DNA of 64,000 nucleotides, from contig CAUYUJ010009513.1 in NCBI GenBank assembly GCA_963575745.1, forward strand, positions 1 to 64,000, written 5' to 3'. A program made the translations under genes and the position numbers. Below the pieces are notes generated by a model. That model searched no databases. It was not told the DNA's origin and saw only the letters and a program-made list of their open reading frames with translations. Source of the DNA: Prorocentrum cordatum. Taxonomy: Eukaryota > Sar > Dinophyceae > Prorocentrales > Prorocentraceae. How positions within the stretch are numbered: the stretch's first letter is position 1; the number at the start of each line of letters is the position of its first letter. Below are positions 28,853-37,864 of the stretch, piece by piece.

Positions 28853-29613
28853 AGACCCGCTTCTTCCTGGAAGTGTTCAGCGGCTCCGGGCGCCTGGGAC
28901 GGGCGGTCGCCGCTGAAGGGCTGCCCGTCCTGCTTTGGGACATCTGCCTGGGCCCCGAGTATGACCTGCTGAGCCCGCAGAAGCGTGGGCTGATCCGGTC
29001 CTGGGTTCGAAGCGGGCTCGTAATTGGCATCCACATCGGGACGCCCTGCAACACATGGAGCCGTGCGCGGGACATCCCGCCCGGACCGATGCCGCTGCGT
29101 AGTGACGCTTTCCCTCTTGGCCTTCCCGACTTGAGCGTGAAAGATCAGGCCAAGGTTGATGCAGGCAACGTTTTCATGATTTTCAGCGCTGGCCTCATGC
29201 ACGAGGCCATCAGGGCCAACATCCCAGCTAGTAATGAGAATCCCCAGACGAGCCGACTTTGGCTCGCCCCTCCTTTCGTCCGCCTGCTGCGCTCGTCGGC
29301 CGTCACTTTCACTATCACGCACTTCTGTCAGTGGGGAGCGCCGTGGCGAAAAGCCACGGCTTTCGCCACAGTCAACCTCGATATGAGTCGCATCGGTCGT
29401 GCGTTGTGCAAGTCGTCCAAGAGAGGAATTTGTTCCCGCACTGGCTTGCCGCACGCCCAGCTGCATGGAAAGAACGTGGAGCGCGTCTTTAAACCCAAGC
29501 TGGCCGAGGCTTACCCTCAGCGTTTGTGCAACGCCCTCGCCCAAGCCTATAGTAATGCCGTAATATCTCACAGGACTCGTGTTTTTGAGCGGCTGGTCCT
29601 ACCAGCCAGTTGA
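28849..29613 (+). CDS. Cytosine-methyltransferase-like domain, 3' end of the retrotransposon
   Basis: The frame runs from LKTRFFLEVFSGSGRLG to a TGA at 29611-29613, about 254 residues. FSGSGRLG matches the SAM-binding motif I. GTPCNTWSRARD carries the Pro-Cys of C5 cytosine methyltransferase motif IV. SNENPQTSRLW matches the ENV-type motif VI as ENP. A Cys/His-rich tail (GICSRTGLPHAQLHG) follows. No ATG lies between the recombinase stop and motif I, so expression needs a -1 shift from the recombinase frame, a separate spliced exon, or translation of the whole RT frame through the overlap. Retrotransposon capture of cytosine methyltransferases is established in some eukaryotes, including dinoflagellates. 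Motifs VIII-X are not evident, so substrate and activity are open. Confidence 0.75.
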   Translation: MKTRFFLEVFSGSGRLGRAVAAEGLPVLLWDICLGPEYDLLSPQKRGLIRSWVRSGLVIGIHIGTPCNTWSRARDIPPGPMPLRSDAFPLGLPDLSVKDQAKVDAGNVFMIFSAGLMHEAIRANIPASNENPQTSRLWLAPPFVRLLRSSAVTFTITHFCQWGAPWRKATAFATVNLDMSRIGRALCKSSKRGICSRTGLPHAQLHGKNVERVFKPKLAEAYPQRLCNALAQAYSNAVISHRTRVFERLVLPAS

Positions 29614-29633
29614 CATCTTTGGATCGAGTTTCG

Positions 29634-29760
29634 GGAGTGCATGCAGTGTGTTTCGTCTCATCTGTTGCGTCTCCGGCTTGAGAGTGTGGCCGCCTCTGCA
29701 GAGCATCAGATTCGTCCCACACCACGCCTTGCTGGCCATGCAGAAAAAGCAAGGCCCAGA
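29634..29760 (+). repeat. Split direct repeat B1
   Basis: 127 bp, identical by eye to 29947-30073. Starts 21 bases after the methyltransferase-like stop codon and is separated from A2 by a single G. Confidence 0.97.
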
Positions 29761-29761
29761 G

Positions 29762-29870
29762 ATGCGTTGTACTTGTACGGAAATCTCGGCACGCGTTTCG
29801 GTGAAGGCCGCTCGTCCTGAGGTCCTCGTTTGCCTTTGGTCTCATCCGTAAACACGGTGGCTCAAAGCAA
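29762..29870 (+). repeat. Split direct repeat A2
   Basis: Second copy of A1 with one mismatch. Followed by a 76-bp spacer with no match elsewhere in the element. Confidence 0.97.
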
Positions 29871-29946
29871 CCAACCGTCCAACCCCGACCACCGCCCTGT
29901 TTTTGTTTCTCATCCTCTCGGCTGCCCGAAGGGCCGCTTTCGATCA

Positions 29947-30073
29947 GGAGTGCATGCAGTGTGTTTCGTCTCATCTGTTGCGTCTCCGGCTTGAGAGTGT
30001 GGCCGCCTCTGCAGAGCATCAGATTCGTCCCACACCACGCCTTGCTGGCCATGCAGAAAAAGCAAGGCCCAGA
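29947..30073 (+). repeat. Split direct repeat B2 (right end of element)
   Basis: Ends in GCAAGGCCCAGA. The next bases are a pure TA run, taken as flanking DNA because B1 continues differently. Confidence 0.96.
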
Positions 30074-30248
30074 TATATATATATATATATATATATATAA
30101 GTATACATACATACGTACATGTGTAGTGAGTTATTAGTGACTTATGTATGTATGTCTGTCTGCCTGTATGTATGTGTGTATGCATGTATGTATGTATGTA
30201 TGTATGTATGTATGTATGGATGATAGTAATCATCTATGCGCTCGTCAA

Positions 30249-30272
<24 letters not shown>
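30074..30272. repeat. TA and TATG microsatellites flanking the retrotransposon
   Basis: (TA)n at 30074-30099, TATG/CATG at 30140-30220, (TA)n at 30247-30272, then GTGTGT. The left flank of the element (23275-23287) is also TATATGTATG. Confidence 0.93.
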
Positions 30273-30280
<8 letters not shown>

Positions 30281-30381
30281 CGTGTGTGTGTGTGTTTGTG
30301 AATGTATATGTGCATGTGTTGATGCAGTGATTGATTTATGTATTTAGATGTATGTGAGCATGTGTTCGTGCATGTTTGTGT

Positions 30382-30622
30382 CAACTTCTCGCCTTCCTGA
30401 CGCTCCAAGACGGCCAAAGACGCCCCCCATATCGCCCCAAGATGGCCCCAGGGGCACTCAAGAGGCCCCCAACGACGGCCCAATGAGGCCCCCAACGGGC
30501 CCCAGCTCCCCAAGAGGCTCAAAACGGACCACAAGAAACGCCCAAACAGCCCCCAAGAGGGGTTTAAACGGTTTCCGGAAAAGCACCCTGCAAGCCATTT
30601 GGGCCCCCCTGGATTCGCACGG
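30382..30622 (+). repeat. Direct duplication, unit 1 (CCAAGA-type minisatellite)
   Basis: Starts CAACTTCTCGCCTTCC and ends GCACCCTGCAAGCCA-TTTGGG-CCCCCTGGATT. Internally a degenerate CCAAGANGGCC repeat. Duplicated at 30746-31067. Confidence 0.85.
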
Positions 30623-30745
30623 CCAGAAAAACGCTCCAAGAGACGCCAAAGCAGCCCCCAAGGCACCCCAAGATGCCTCCCAGAGGAGCCCCAAGATGCC
30701 CAAATCGCCAAACTCCCGCCGTAAAACGTACATTTTCAATATCAA

Positions 30746-31067
30746 CAACTTCTCGCCTTCCCGACGCTCCAAAACAGCCCAAGACGCCCCCCATCGCCCC
30801 AAGACGGCCCAAGAGGCACTCAAGAGGCCCCCACGACGGCCCAAGAGGGCCCCAAGGCGGCCCAAGAGGCGCACAAGACGGCCCAAAGGGGCCCCAAAAC
30901 TGCCCCCGAGAGGCACCAAGGACTCCCACACAGGCCTCCAACGGGCCCCAGCCCCCCTAGAGGCCCCCAAAAGACCACAGGAGACGCCAAAGCAGCCCCC
31001 AAGAGGGGTCAAGATTGCGTCCGAAAAGCACCCTGCAAGCCACTTGGGCCCCCTGGATTAGTACGGC
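30746..31067 (+). repeat. Direct duplication, unit 2
   Basis: Same start and end as 30382-30622, with about 80 extra bp of CCAAGAGGGC units inside, showing length change within the minisatellite core. Confidence 0.85.
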
Positions 31068-31084
31068 GACGGTCAGAGAATCAA

Positions 31085-31158
31085 CACACACACACACACA
31101 TGTATCTATACACACCTATATATCTACATATACACATATGTATATATGTATATGTGTA

Positions 31159-31203
<45 letters not shown>

Positions 31204-31245
31204 GAGTTTAAACATATACACACATATATGTATACACAGATTATG
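31085..31245. repeat. CA/TA/TATG microsatellite
   Basis: (CA)n at 31085-31098, then ATATGTATATATG variants and a pure TA run at 31165-31195. Confidence 0.93.
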
Positions 31246-31744
31246 TTTCTTTTGTGTTAATATGAAAGAATCGACAGCCCGCCCCCCCGCCGTGAGCAAC
31301 GCCGTACTCAAGAAGGGCGTCGGGGGCAACGCTGGGGGGGGGACGGGCTCAGGACGGAGTGCGCCTCGACCCCCAATCGCCCACCCGTCACCGGCAGGGA
31401 TCCGGACAGCCCGCCTCGCCCAGGAGCGTGCGGTGTCGCTGTCGGGGGCCTATCGGCGATCCATCGGCGGTGGCGGCGTATCGCCGATTCCAGGTCGGTG
31501 TTCCCCCTCCTGAGCCAGTCCCCCTCTATCGTCATGTCATCGTTCCCTCTCAGGGGGGCTGTCGGGGAGAGGAAGTGGCGCGATAAAGGAACAGCGAGGG
31601 GGGGCGATCGGATGAGCGGGGTCGCTCGTTTTTGAACCCTGGCCCCGGTGGGCGGGCGGCACACCCACCAGGGGTCAGCGATGCGGCACCCTTCCTGTCA
31701 CTCGTCGGCCTCAGCGTGGGCCGACTGTACAGCTTTTCTTGCTA
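31246..31744. other. No supported gene
   Basis: Unique sequence of mixed composition. Short frames only. CGATCCATCGGCGGTGGCGG is loosely similar to D2. Nothing else seen. Confidence 0.45.
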
Positions 31745-31837
31745 GGGCGGAGGAGGAGGGAGAAGGAGGAGGAGGAGGAGGAGGAGGAGGAGGGGGAGGA
31801 GGAGGAGGAGGAGGGAGAGGAGGAGGGAGGAGAGGGA
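31745..31837 (+). repeat. (GGA)n microsatellite
   Basis: GGA array with AGGGA variants. Confidence 0.95.
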
Positions 31838-32234
31838 TCGCAAGATGGCCCCAAGAGACCACAACGGAGGCCCAAGTGGAGCCCGAGGAGCGCCGCAGAA
31901 AGCACCAACATGGTCCTAAGGGGGCCACGAGCGGGCCCCATGGCGGGACAAGGCAGCGATATCGCGACCTCTCGAGGTACAGGCGCCGCCTGGTACCTGG
32001 TCTGCGTCAGAGTTTCTTACTCGCTGTTCTCACGTGTCCGTCGGTACACATGGCTGAGCGGCTGGCGGGCACCCTGTTCGTGTTCTTCGCTTGCTGAACG
32101 GTGCGCATCTCCATGTGCGCGTATCGTCGTGTTCCGCCTCACGCGCAGGCGGCACCGTGGAGCAGGTCAACAGGTTCGACCCATCGTGTGTACATGCACA
32201 TTTACACACATCTATACATGGGGATAACTTATAT
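31838..32234. other. No supported gene
   Basis: A spacer with a CCAAGA-type patch at 31840-31920 and then unique sequence. No coding motif. Confidence 0.45.
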
Positions 32235-32329
32235 GTATATATGTATATATGTATATATATATATATATATGCTAACCAGCGTGGGCTCCAAACAGTGTGT
32301 TCCTAGCAACCTAAATTGTGCAAGCCACG

Positions 32330-32965
32330 AGGCGCAATCCATGCGTTGCGCTTTGCCCTGCCGCACTTGAAGTTGCCAGCCCCGCTGCTCGCGCAATCAT
32401 TCCACCCGCCCACCCGCAACTTGGTTTGCAAAACCCATGCGGCGGCGATTGCGATGATTGCTTGGCGCAGGCTCGCGCGCAGAGCGGCCAGCTAGTCTGG
32501 CGCGACCGACGGGGACTTCCCAGTGCGTCTCACAGGCCGCGCCTTTGCGCAGGCACTTCAATGCGAGTCGGTGGCTCTGGCGGGCGCGGTATCATGGCGA
32601 CGTCGGCAACGGCAGGCGCGATGATGCTTTTAGCGGTGCTGGTGACGACGATGGTCATGACAACGGCAAGGCCAATGATGGCGCCGATGCTGGTTATGCC
32701 GACGACGATAATTGTGTCGACGTGTCGGCGATGGAGGTTTTGAAGGGATTTGGCATACGCGCGCGGCCGGCCGGCGCGAGTGACCCGCGTGGCATTATTT
32801 GACAGGGATGCCCTCCCCCGCCCCCCCAGCGCGCGCAAAGGCTTTCGAATGATTCCGACATGCGCGCGCGACAGGCCCACGCGGTCGCCTTTGATGAACC
32901 TGTTGAGCTACAAATGGTTTTCATAAGAACTCGCTAGAGTGCGCGCGTCGATTTCTTCATTCTGG
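32330..32965 (+). repeat. Mosaic repeat family M, copy 1
   Basis: Contains the family's ordered blocks: GCTCGCGCAATCA-CCCACCCGCAACTTGG, CATGCGGCGGCGATTGCGAT, CAGCTAGTCTGGCGCGACCG, GCGAGTCGGTGGCT, a (GACGACGAT)-rich stretch, CGCGCGGCCGGC, and GTTCGAATGATTCCGACATG at its 3' part (here TTTCGAATGATTCCGACATG). No coding signal. The same blocks occur in copies at 42.5, 47.1, 49.8, 52.0, 53.2, 54.9 and 55.8 kb. Confidence 0.85.
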
Positions 32966-32985
32966 GGGAATCCAGGTAACTTGAT

Positions 32986-33899
32986 TTGTTGCTTACACCG
33001 CTACACCGTTACACCGTTACCCACAACGAGCCGCGTTACGCGCCCAAAGTCCGTTCAGCCGCCAACCGAGAGGACTTCCAAATCATGTTTTCTAAACAAA
33101 TGATGTGTGGGTCCCTTCGGTCGTTGGCTGGGCCACGCGATGAGCAAAACTATTGGCACCTGGGGGTCTGGACGTCTACGGGGGCTGAGTTGCTCCGTTG
33201 CGGCCCGTTGTCATTGTGCAATGGTGCAATGGTGTAGCGGTGTAGCGGCGTAGCGGCGTGAACGCCCCAGAGCACTCCAGCCCTCATCCCAAGCGGCCCC
33301 AAGGTCCGTTCAGCCGCCGACTGAAGGGACCCACACGGCATGCTCAGCCCAAAAAACGCGTTGTCGGTTCCTTCGGTCGTTGGCTTGATTGCGCGACGCT
33401 GTTCGCACATGACTTCGGAAGCAAACCAAGATGAACACAGTGAGCTCCAGGATGGTGTCCACGAGTGATTGCGGGAGTTGCAAGAGGAGCATGAGTAGTG
33501 GGAGAAGGAAGAAAAGGAGGAGGAAGTCATGTACATAACCTCGTCATCGCCAGCATCAGAAGCATCCATAGCCATGCGGGCTCAACCCATGGCGGGCCGC
33601 AGCCGGAGCCCCCGGGAGCGCCCGCAATTGGTTGTATCCGATCTCTCCCTCCTTCCCGAGGTGGGCGACGTGGAGCAGGATGCCGTGTGGGATCCATACC
33701 TCCCTGGAGGACCAGCAGGTGAGCCCGCCCCTCCGCCGAGCCTGCAGCGGTTTCGCCGCGTGCCTGTCCATGCGCCGCGGGCAATAAGGTTGCCGCGAAA
33801 GAATCGGTCAGACGTCAGCGCGCGGAGGGCCACGGCCACCCAGCCGCAACCGCGGGCGTCCCGCGCGGTGGCCGTTCGGGCTTCGGTGGTCCGAGGTTC
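32986..33899 (+). repeat. Left inverted arm
   Basis: About 914 bp, matching the reverse complement of the right arm with several small indels. Includes the N-terminal coding part of the transposase-like gene (from about 33574). Confidence 0.82.
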
Positions 33900-35500
33900 T
33901 ACCGCTGAGCCTGCGAGCGCGCCGCAGGCTAGCGGCCCGTTGCGCGATCCTCGGCAGACCGCGGCGCGCCTGGGGGACGCCGCCGCGCGGGTCGCTGCAG
34001 GAAGGGCCGCTACAGTCCTGCAGGAGCTCATGGAGTGCTCGCTGCGTTGCCCTAAGGCGGCCAGCGTGACGGCGCCGCCGTCTCATAAGCTGGCCGCTGG
34101 CGTTTCTGCGCGGCTGTGCGGCGCGGATGGGTTTGTGCTCTCAGTGTGCACCAGGTGGCGCGTCCCGCGCGCAGATGTCGTGCCCCTGCACAGGGACGGA
34201 GATGGTTGGGTTGCGCGTATGCGCGACGCACGGACGGTGGAAGCAAGGTCATCGACAGAGGTGCTTACATGCTTCGCGCCCAGGCCAGACGAGACGGGCA
34301 GAGGCGCAAGCGTCCATTTCCAGCGGCGCGCCCCCTCGGGCGCCCCGGGTGCGATTCCGAGCTCGGGCTTTGCCCCGTGCGTGGTCTGGCCAACCAGTGG
34401 ACCGCGCGAGTTGCGGTGCCGCGGGGCCCCGCAGAGACGACACACTCTTGCGGCCGCGTGACCGAAATCCAGCCGCAGGCTTTGCGGGATCATGCGGCTG
34501 CCAGCGCTGCCCACGGCAGGCCGCATGGCGCCCAACCCAGAACCGATCGAGCAGTGCAGGTCCGAGATGTCCTCGACGCCCCCCTCCAGCTGCCGTTCGA
34601 CGCGCGCCCGTGGCGCTGTTCGCCGAGGGAGTGTGAGCGAAATTTCCCCGTGGAAGACGCGGATGTACGCCGCGTTTTCCCCGGCATCCTCATCAACCAT
34701 CCGCCGAGGAGTGCGCCGCCGATCTACATGACTGCGGCCTTCCTGACTTTCGCCGTCCAGAACTTCTACGAGGAGCTGAACACGCGTGCCGTCAGTCACG
34801 GGGTCCTTAGTCTGTACGCTGCGAACGCCTTATCATTGCAGCTCGGTTCTGGCGCGGTTCCCGCTGTGACGGCGGTGCCGCCAGCTGGTGCTTTGCGTGC
34901 GATGCTCCAGGTGGTGCTCGGCAATTTCTTGGACAAGGCGGTGGCCCGTGTACAACGCCTCGAGTGCTTGTACAAGTGTCCGCCGATGTTAAGACCCCAT
35001 CCGTCGCCAGATCCCAGGGGGGTGGGGGGTGGAGGGGGCAGTGCTGGCCTCACAAACGGGTCGCAAGATCAGGCGGGCCCCCAGGTCAGGTGATCCGAGG
35101 CGACGGGAACTTCAAGCTCGCCAAGCGAGTGTGCCATCGTGTGCGGGGCTCGCGCTTTCACTTGCGGCCGTTCACCATCGTCTCGGCGTGGACTGGGACG
35201 GACGGCAGTCTGCTGATGCCCGTCACCTTGAAGCGCGGCGAGACGGTCTCCGCCATCGTCGAAGACTTGTCGCCGCTGCTGGACAGCATCAAAGCCGCCC
35301 GCCTCGCCGCGGACCTGCCGCCCAAGGCGCGCGCTCCCGTGTTCCACGCCACGGACTACTTCCGGAGCCACCGCGTGCGGTTCCGGGCCCTGTGCAGGCA
35401 GAAGTGGCCAGAGCGGAACCTCGGCCCACCGAAGCCCGAATGGCCACCGCGCGGGACGCCCGCGGTTGCGGCTGGGTGGCCGTGGCCCTCCGCGCGCTGA
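33529..35500 (+). pseudogene. Transposase-like gene, broken across three frames
   Basis: Coherent protein blocks lie in three successive frames. From 33529 (frame 1): EVGDVEQDAVWDPYLPGG, a Pro/Arg-rich basic segment, then ATVLQELMECSLRCPKA and GFVLSVCTRWRVPR. From about 34560 (frame 3): FPGILINHPPRSAPPIYMT, FAVQNFYEELNTRAV and ALRAMLQVVLGNFLDKAVAR. From about 35090 (frame 2): IRGDGNFKLAKRV, FTIVSAWTGTDGSLLMPV, VEDLSPLLDSIKAARL and VFHATDYFRSHRVRF. The Asp in RGDGNFK and in HATDYF sit where the first two acids of a DDE/DDD transposase catalytic core would be; this assignment is inference. The C-terminus runs straight into the right arm at 35416, so the third acidic residue is absent. At least two frameshifts plus the truncation make it non-functional. 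Confidence 0.55.
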
Positions 35501-36621
35501 CGTCTGATCCATTCTTTCGCGGCAACCTTATTGCCCGCGGCGCATGGACAGGCGCGCGGCGAAACCGCTGCAGGCTCGGCGGAGGGGCGGGGTCAGCTGC
35601 TGGTAGGAGGCTTGGATCCCAAACGGCATCCTGCTCCACGTCGCCCACCTCCGGGTGGAGGTAGAGATCGGTTACAGCCAATTGCGGGCGCCCCCCGGGC
35701 TCCGGCTGCGGCCCGCCATGGGTTGAGCCCGCATGGCTAAGGATGCTTCTGACGCTGGCGATGACGAGGTTATGTCATGACTTCCTCCTTTTCTTCCTTC
35801 TCCCACTACTCATGCTCCTTTTGCAACTCCCGCAATCACTCGCGGACACCATCCTGGAGCTCTCTGGGTTCATCTTGGTTTGCTTCCGAGGTCATGTGGG
35901 AACAGCGTCGCGCGGTCAAGCCAGCGACCGACGGGACCGACAACGCGTTTTTTGGGCCGACCATGCCTTGTGGGTCCCTTCGGTCGGCGGCTGAACGGAC
36001 CTTGGGGCTGCTTGGGGGGGGGGGGGGGCGTGACAGTTGTGGGGCGTCCGCGCCGCTACACCGCTACACCATTACACCGTTGCGCAATGACACTGGGGTG
36101 CAACGGAGCAGATCAGCCCCCATAGACGTCCAGACCCCCAGGTTTGGAGCATCGCGTGGCCCAGCCAGCGACCGAAGGGACCTACAAAACATTTGCTGTT
36201 TTAGATTTAAGCAACTTGTTTTGGAGGTCCTTTCGGTTGGCGGCTGAGCGGACCTTGGGCTGGACAGCTGTGAAGCGCAACGTGGCTCGTTGCGGGTAAC
36301 GGTGTAACGTTGTAGAGGTGTAACGTTACACCGTTGCGGCTAACGGTGAGACGGTGTAGCGGTGTGACGCTACACCGCTGCCGCTGACGGTGCAACGGTG
36401 TAACGGTGTAGCGTTGCACCGTTGCGGCTAGCGGTGCACTGGGGTAGCGCTAAACCGTTGCACCGTTAGCGTAACGGTGTAGCGGTGTAGCGCCACACCG
36501 TTGCAGCGAACGGTGTAACGGTGTAGCGGTGCAGCGCTACACCGTTCGCGTAATGGTGTAGCGGTGTAGCCATACACCGTTGCCAGCTAACGGTGTAACG
36601 GTGTAGCGGCGTAAGCAACAA
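35416..36621 (-). repeat. Right inverted arm
   Basis: Reverse complement of the left arm. On the minus strand it reads HPEVGDVEQDAVWDPSLL and RATATQPQPRASRAVA, the same N-terminal transposase segment as on the left. A G homopolymer at 36011-36027 interrupts it. Confidence 0.82.
36290..36620. repeat. Hairpin-forming AACGGTGTAGCG array
   Basis: Four to five units of about 60-75 bp, each alternating AACGGTGTAACGGTGTAGCG with its complement GCTACACCGTTG, so each unit can fold on itself. Single units also occur at 33000-33025, 33205-33260 and 36045-36090, always at matching places in the arms. Confidence 0.88.
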
Positions 36622-36689
36622 CTAACGCCTTGGATCCCCCCACGCTGGGGTGTTTGTTAAAGCTGCACGTTGGAAACAGCTGTTTTTCC

Positions 36690-37160
36690 CGACTTAGGCT
36701 CTGCCTAGAAGTGTTCTTACCTTAGAGCTTAAAGGGGCCGGGCAGTGTTCCTCGCCCCGGGCGGTTCCCCCAGGATCCGCCCCGCGGTTCCCCCAGCTAC
36801 GTCCCCTTAGCTTAGCGTTGCTTATCTCATCTTATCTTAGCCTATTTCATATTAGCTTGGCTTAGCTTCATCTCAGCTCAGGTTCATTCCCTACCTAGGC
36901 TCTTCCTAGAAGGGGTATTACTTTAGAGCTTGTAGGGGCCGGGCAGTGTTCCTCGCCCCGGGCGGTTCCCCCGGCATCCGCCCCGCGGTTCCCCCAGTTA
37001 CGTCCCCTCAGCTTAGCGTTGCTTATCTCATCTTAGCTTAGCTTATTTCATATTAGATTAGCTTAGAATCATCTTAGCTCAGGTTTATCTTAGCTTAGCG
37101 TACCTTCATCTTAGCTTAGCATGGGTGTAACTCCCTACCTAGATTCTGCCTAGAGGGTTA
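36690..37160 (+). repeat. About 200-bp tandem duplication with TTAGC pentamers
   Basis: Two units (36693-36894 and 36895-37134) plus a partial third. Each has GCTCTGCCTAGAAG, TTAGAGCTT, GGGGCCGGGCAGTGTTCCTC, GCGGTTCCCCCAG and then degenerate TTAGC/TTATC pentamers. Confidence 0.88.
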
Positions 37161-37189
37161 GCTTAGCTTAGCTTATCTTAGCTTAATTT

Positions 37190-37560
37190 AGCATAGCGCA
37201 GCGCTGCATAAGCATCGCATAGCATAGCATAACATTGCCAATCATATCATATCATATCATAGCATAGCATAGCATAGCATAGCATAGCGCAGCATGGCAT
37301 AGCATAGCATAGCATAGCATATCATGTTACATCATAGCATAGCATAGCATATCATAACACAGCATAGCATAGCATAGCATAGCATACCATAGCTTCGCAT
37401 AGCACAGCGCCGCATGACATGGCATAGTTTAGCATGTCATGTCATAGCATGACATAGCATAGCGCAGCATATCATAGCATAGTATAGCATAACATAGCGC
37501 AGCATAGCATGGCATAGCATGGCATGGCATAGCATGGCATAGCATAGCATAGCATAGCAT
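37190..37560 (+). repeat. (ATAGC)n pentanucleotide array
   Basis: About 370 bp of CATAG with ATATC, ATGGC and ACAGC variants, directly following the TTAGC tract, suggesting one pentamer lineage drifting into another. Confidence 0.95.
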
Positions 37561-37629
37561 AACACCTAATGCTGCTTTCCTAGGGGCTCCAACTTCTAGG
37601 TAAGGTCGCACTGGGGTAAGTTCAATGTG

Positions 37630-37860
37630 TTCTCGGGACAGTTGGCTTTGACAACCTCGCAAACCAAGGTGTTTGAAAGATTTCCGCATGCGCGCGCGAC
37701 GACGCGCGCGCGTGCACTGTTCCCGATGGTTCCAAGGGGTGTTTGGACACTGGTGAGTGTTGATAGAACAGAGTGCGCGCATCGTGCTTCTGTTTGCCCA
37801 GCGGGGGCGGCTTGCTTAGGATCAGGTGGTTTCGCTTAGAAAGAACGCTGGGGCAGAATC
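37630..37860 (+). repeat. Mosaic repeat family M, fragment with palindrome
   Basis: TGTTTGAAAGATTTCCGCATG followed by the GCGCGCGCGACGACGCGCGC near-palindrome (about 37690-37713) and GTGCACTG, then GGGGCAGAATCACATGGAAA as in other M copies. Confidence 0.75.
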
Positions 37861-37864
37861 ACAT

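Larger units (their letters stand above)
23288..30073 (+). mobile_element. Complete tyrosine-recombinase retrotransposon (DIRS order, split direct repeats) with a methyltransferase-like domain
   Basis: A 6786-bp element bounded by split direct repeats in the order A1 - genes - B1 - A2 - B2, the arrangement known from Ngaro/VIPER-type DIRS-order elements. It encodes, left to right, a Cys-rich membrane protein, a Gag-like protein, RT-RNase H, a tyrosine recombinase and a cytosine-methyltransferase-like domain. Coding frames alternate 1-2-1-2-1. B1/B2 identity and near-identity of A1/A2 indicate recent insertion, and no stop or frameshift breaks a domain. Both ends abut TA/TATG-rich sequence and no target duplication is seen, as expected for recombinase-mediated integration. 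It is the only apparently intact coding unit in the window. Confidence 0.9.
32986..36621 (+). mobile_element. Long-inverted-arm element with a transposase-like gene
   Basis: Outer ends TTGTTGCTTAC (32986-32996) and GTAAGCAACAA (36611-36621) are exact reverse complements. Inverted similarity continues inward through CGCTACACCGTTAC, CCGTTCAGCCGCC, GGACCCACA-type blocks, CTCCCGCAATCACTCG and GCGGTTGCGGCTGGGTGGCC. It stops at about 33899 on the left and 35416 on the right. The right arm is longer (about 1.2 kb against 0.9 kb) because an ACACCGTT hairpin array has expanded in it. The 1.5-kb interior carries a frame-broken transposase-like gene. Flanks show no obvious target duplication. A DNA transposon or fold-back element that is no longer autonomous. 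Confidence 0.8.

Noticed and set aside
32840-32870. tRNA-like B-box (TTCGAATGATTCC) in family M
   Set aside because: No A-box at suitable distance and no cloverleaf could be folded by eye; a similar match in each copy reflects shared ancestry.
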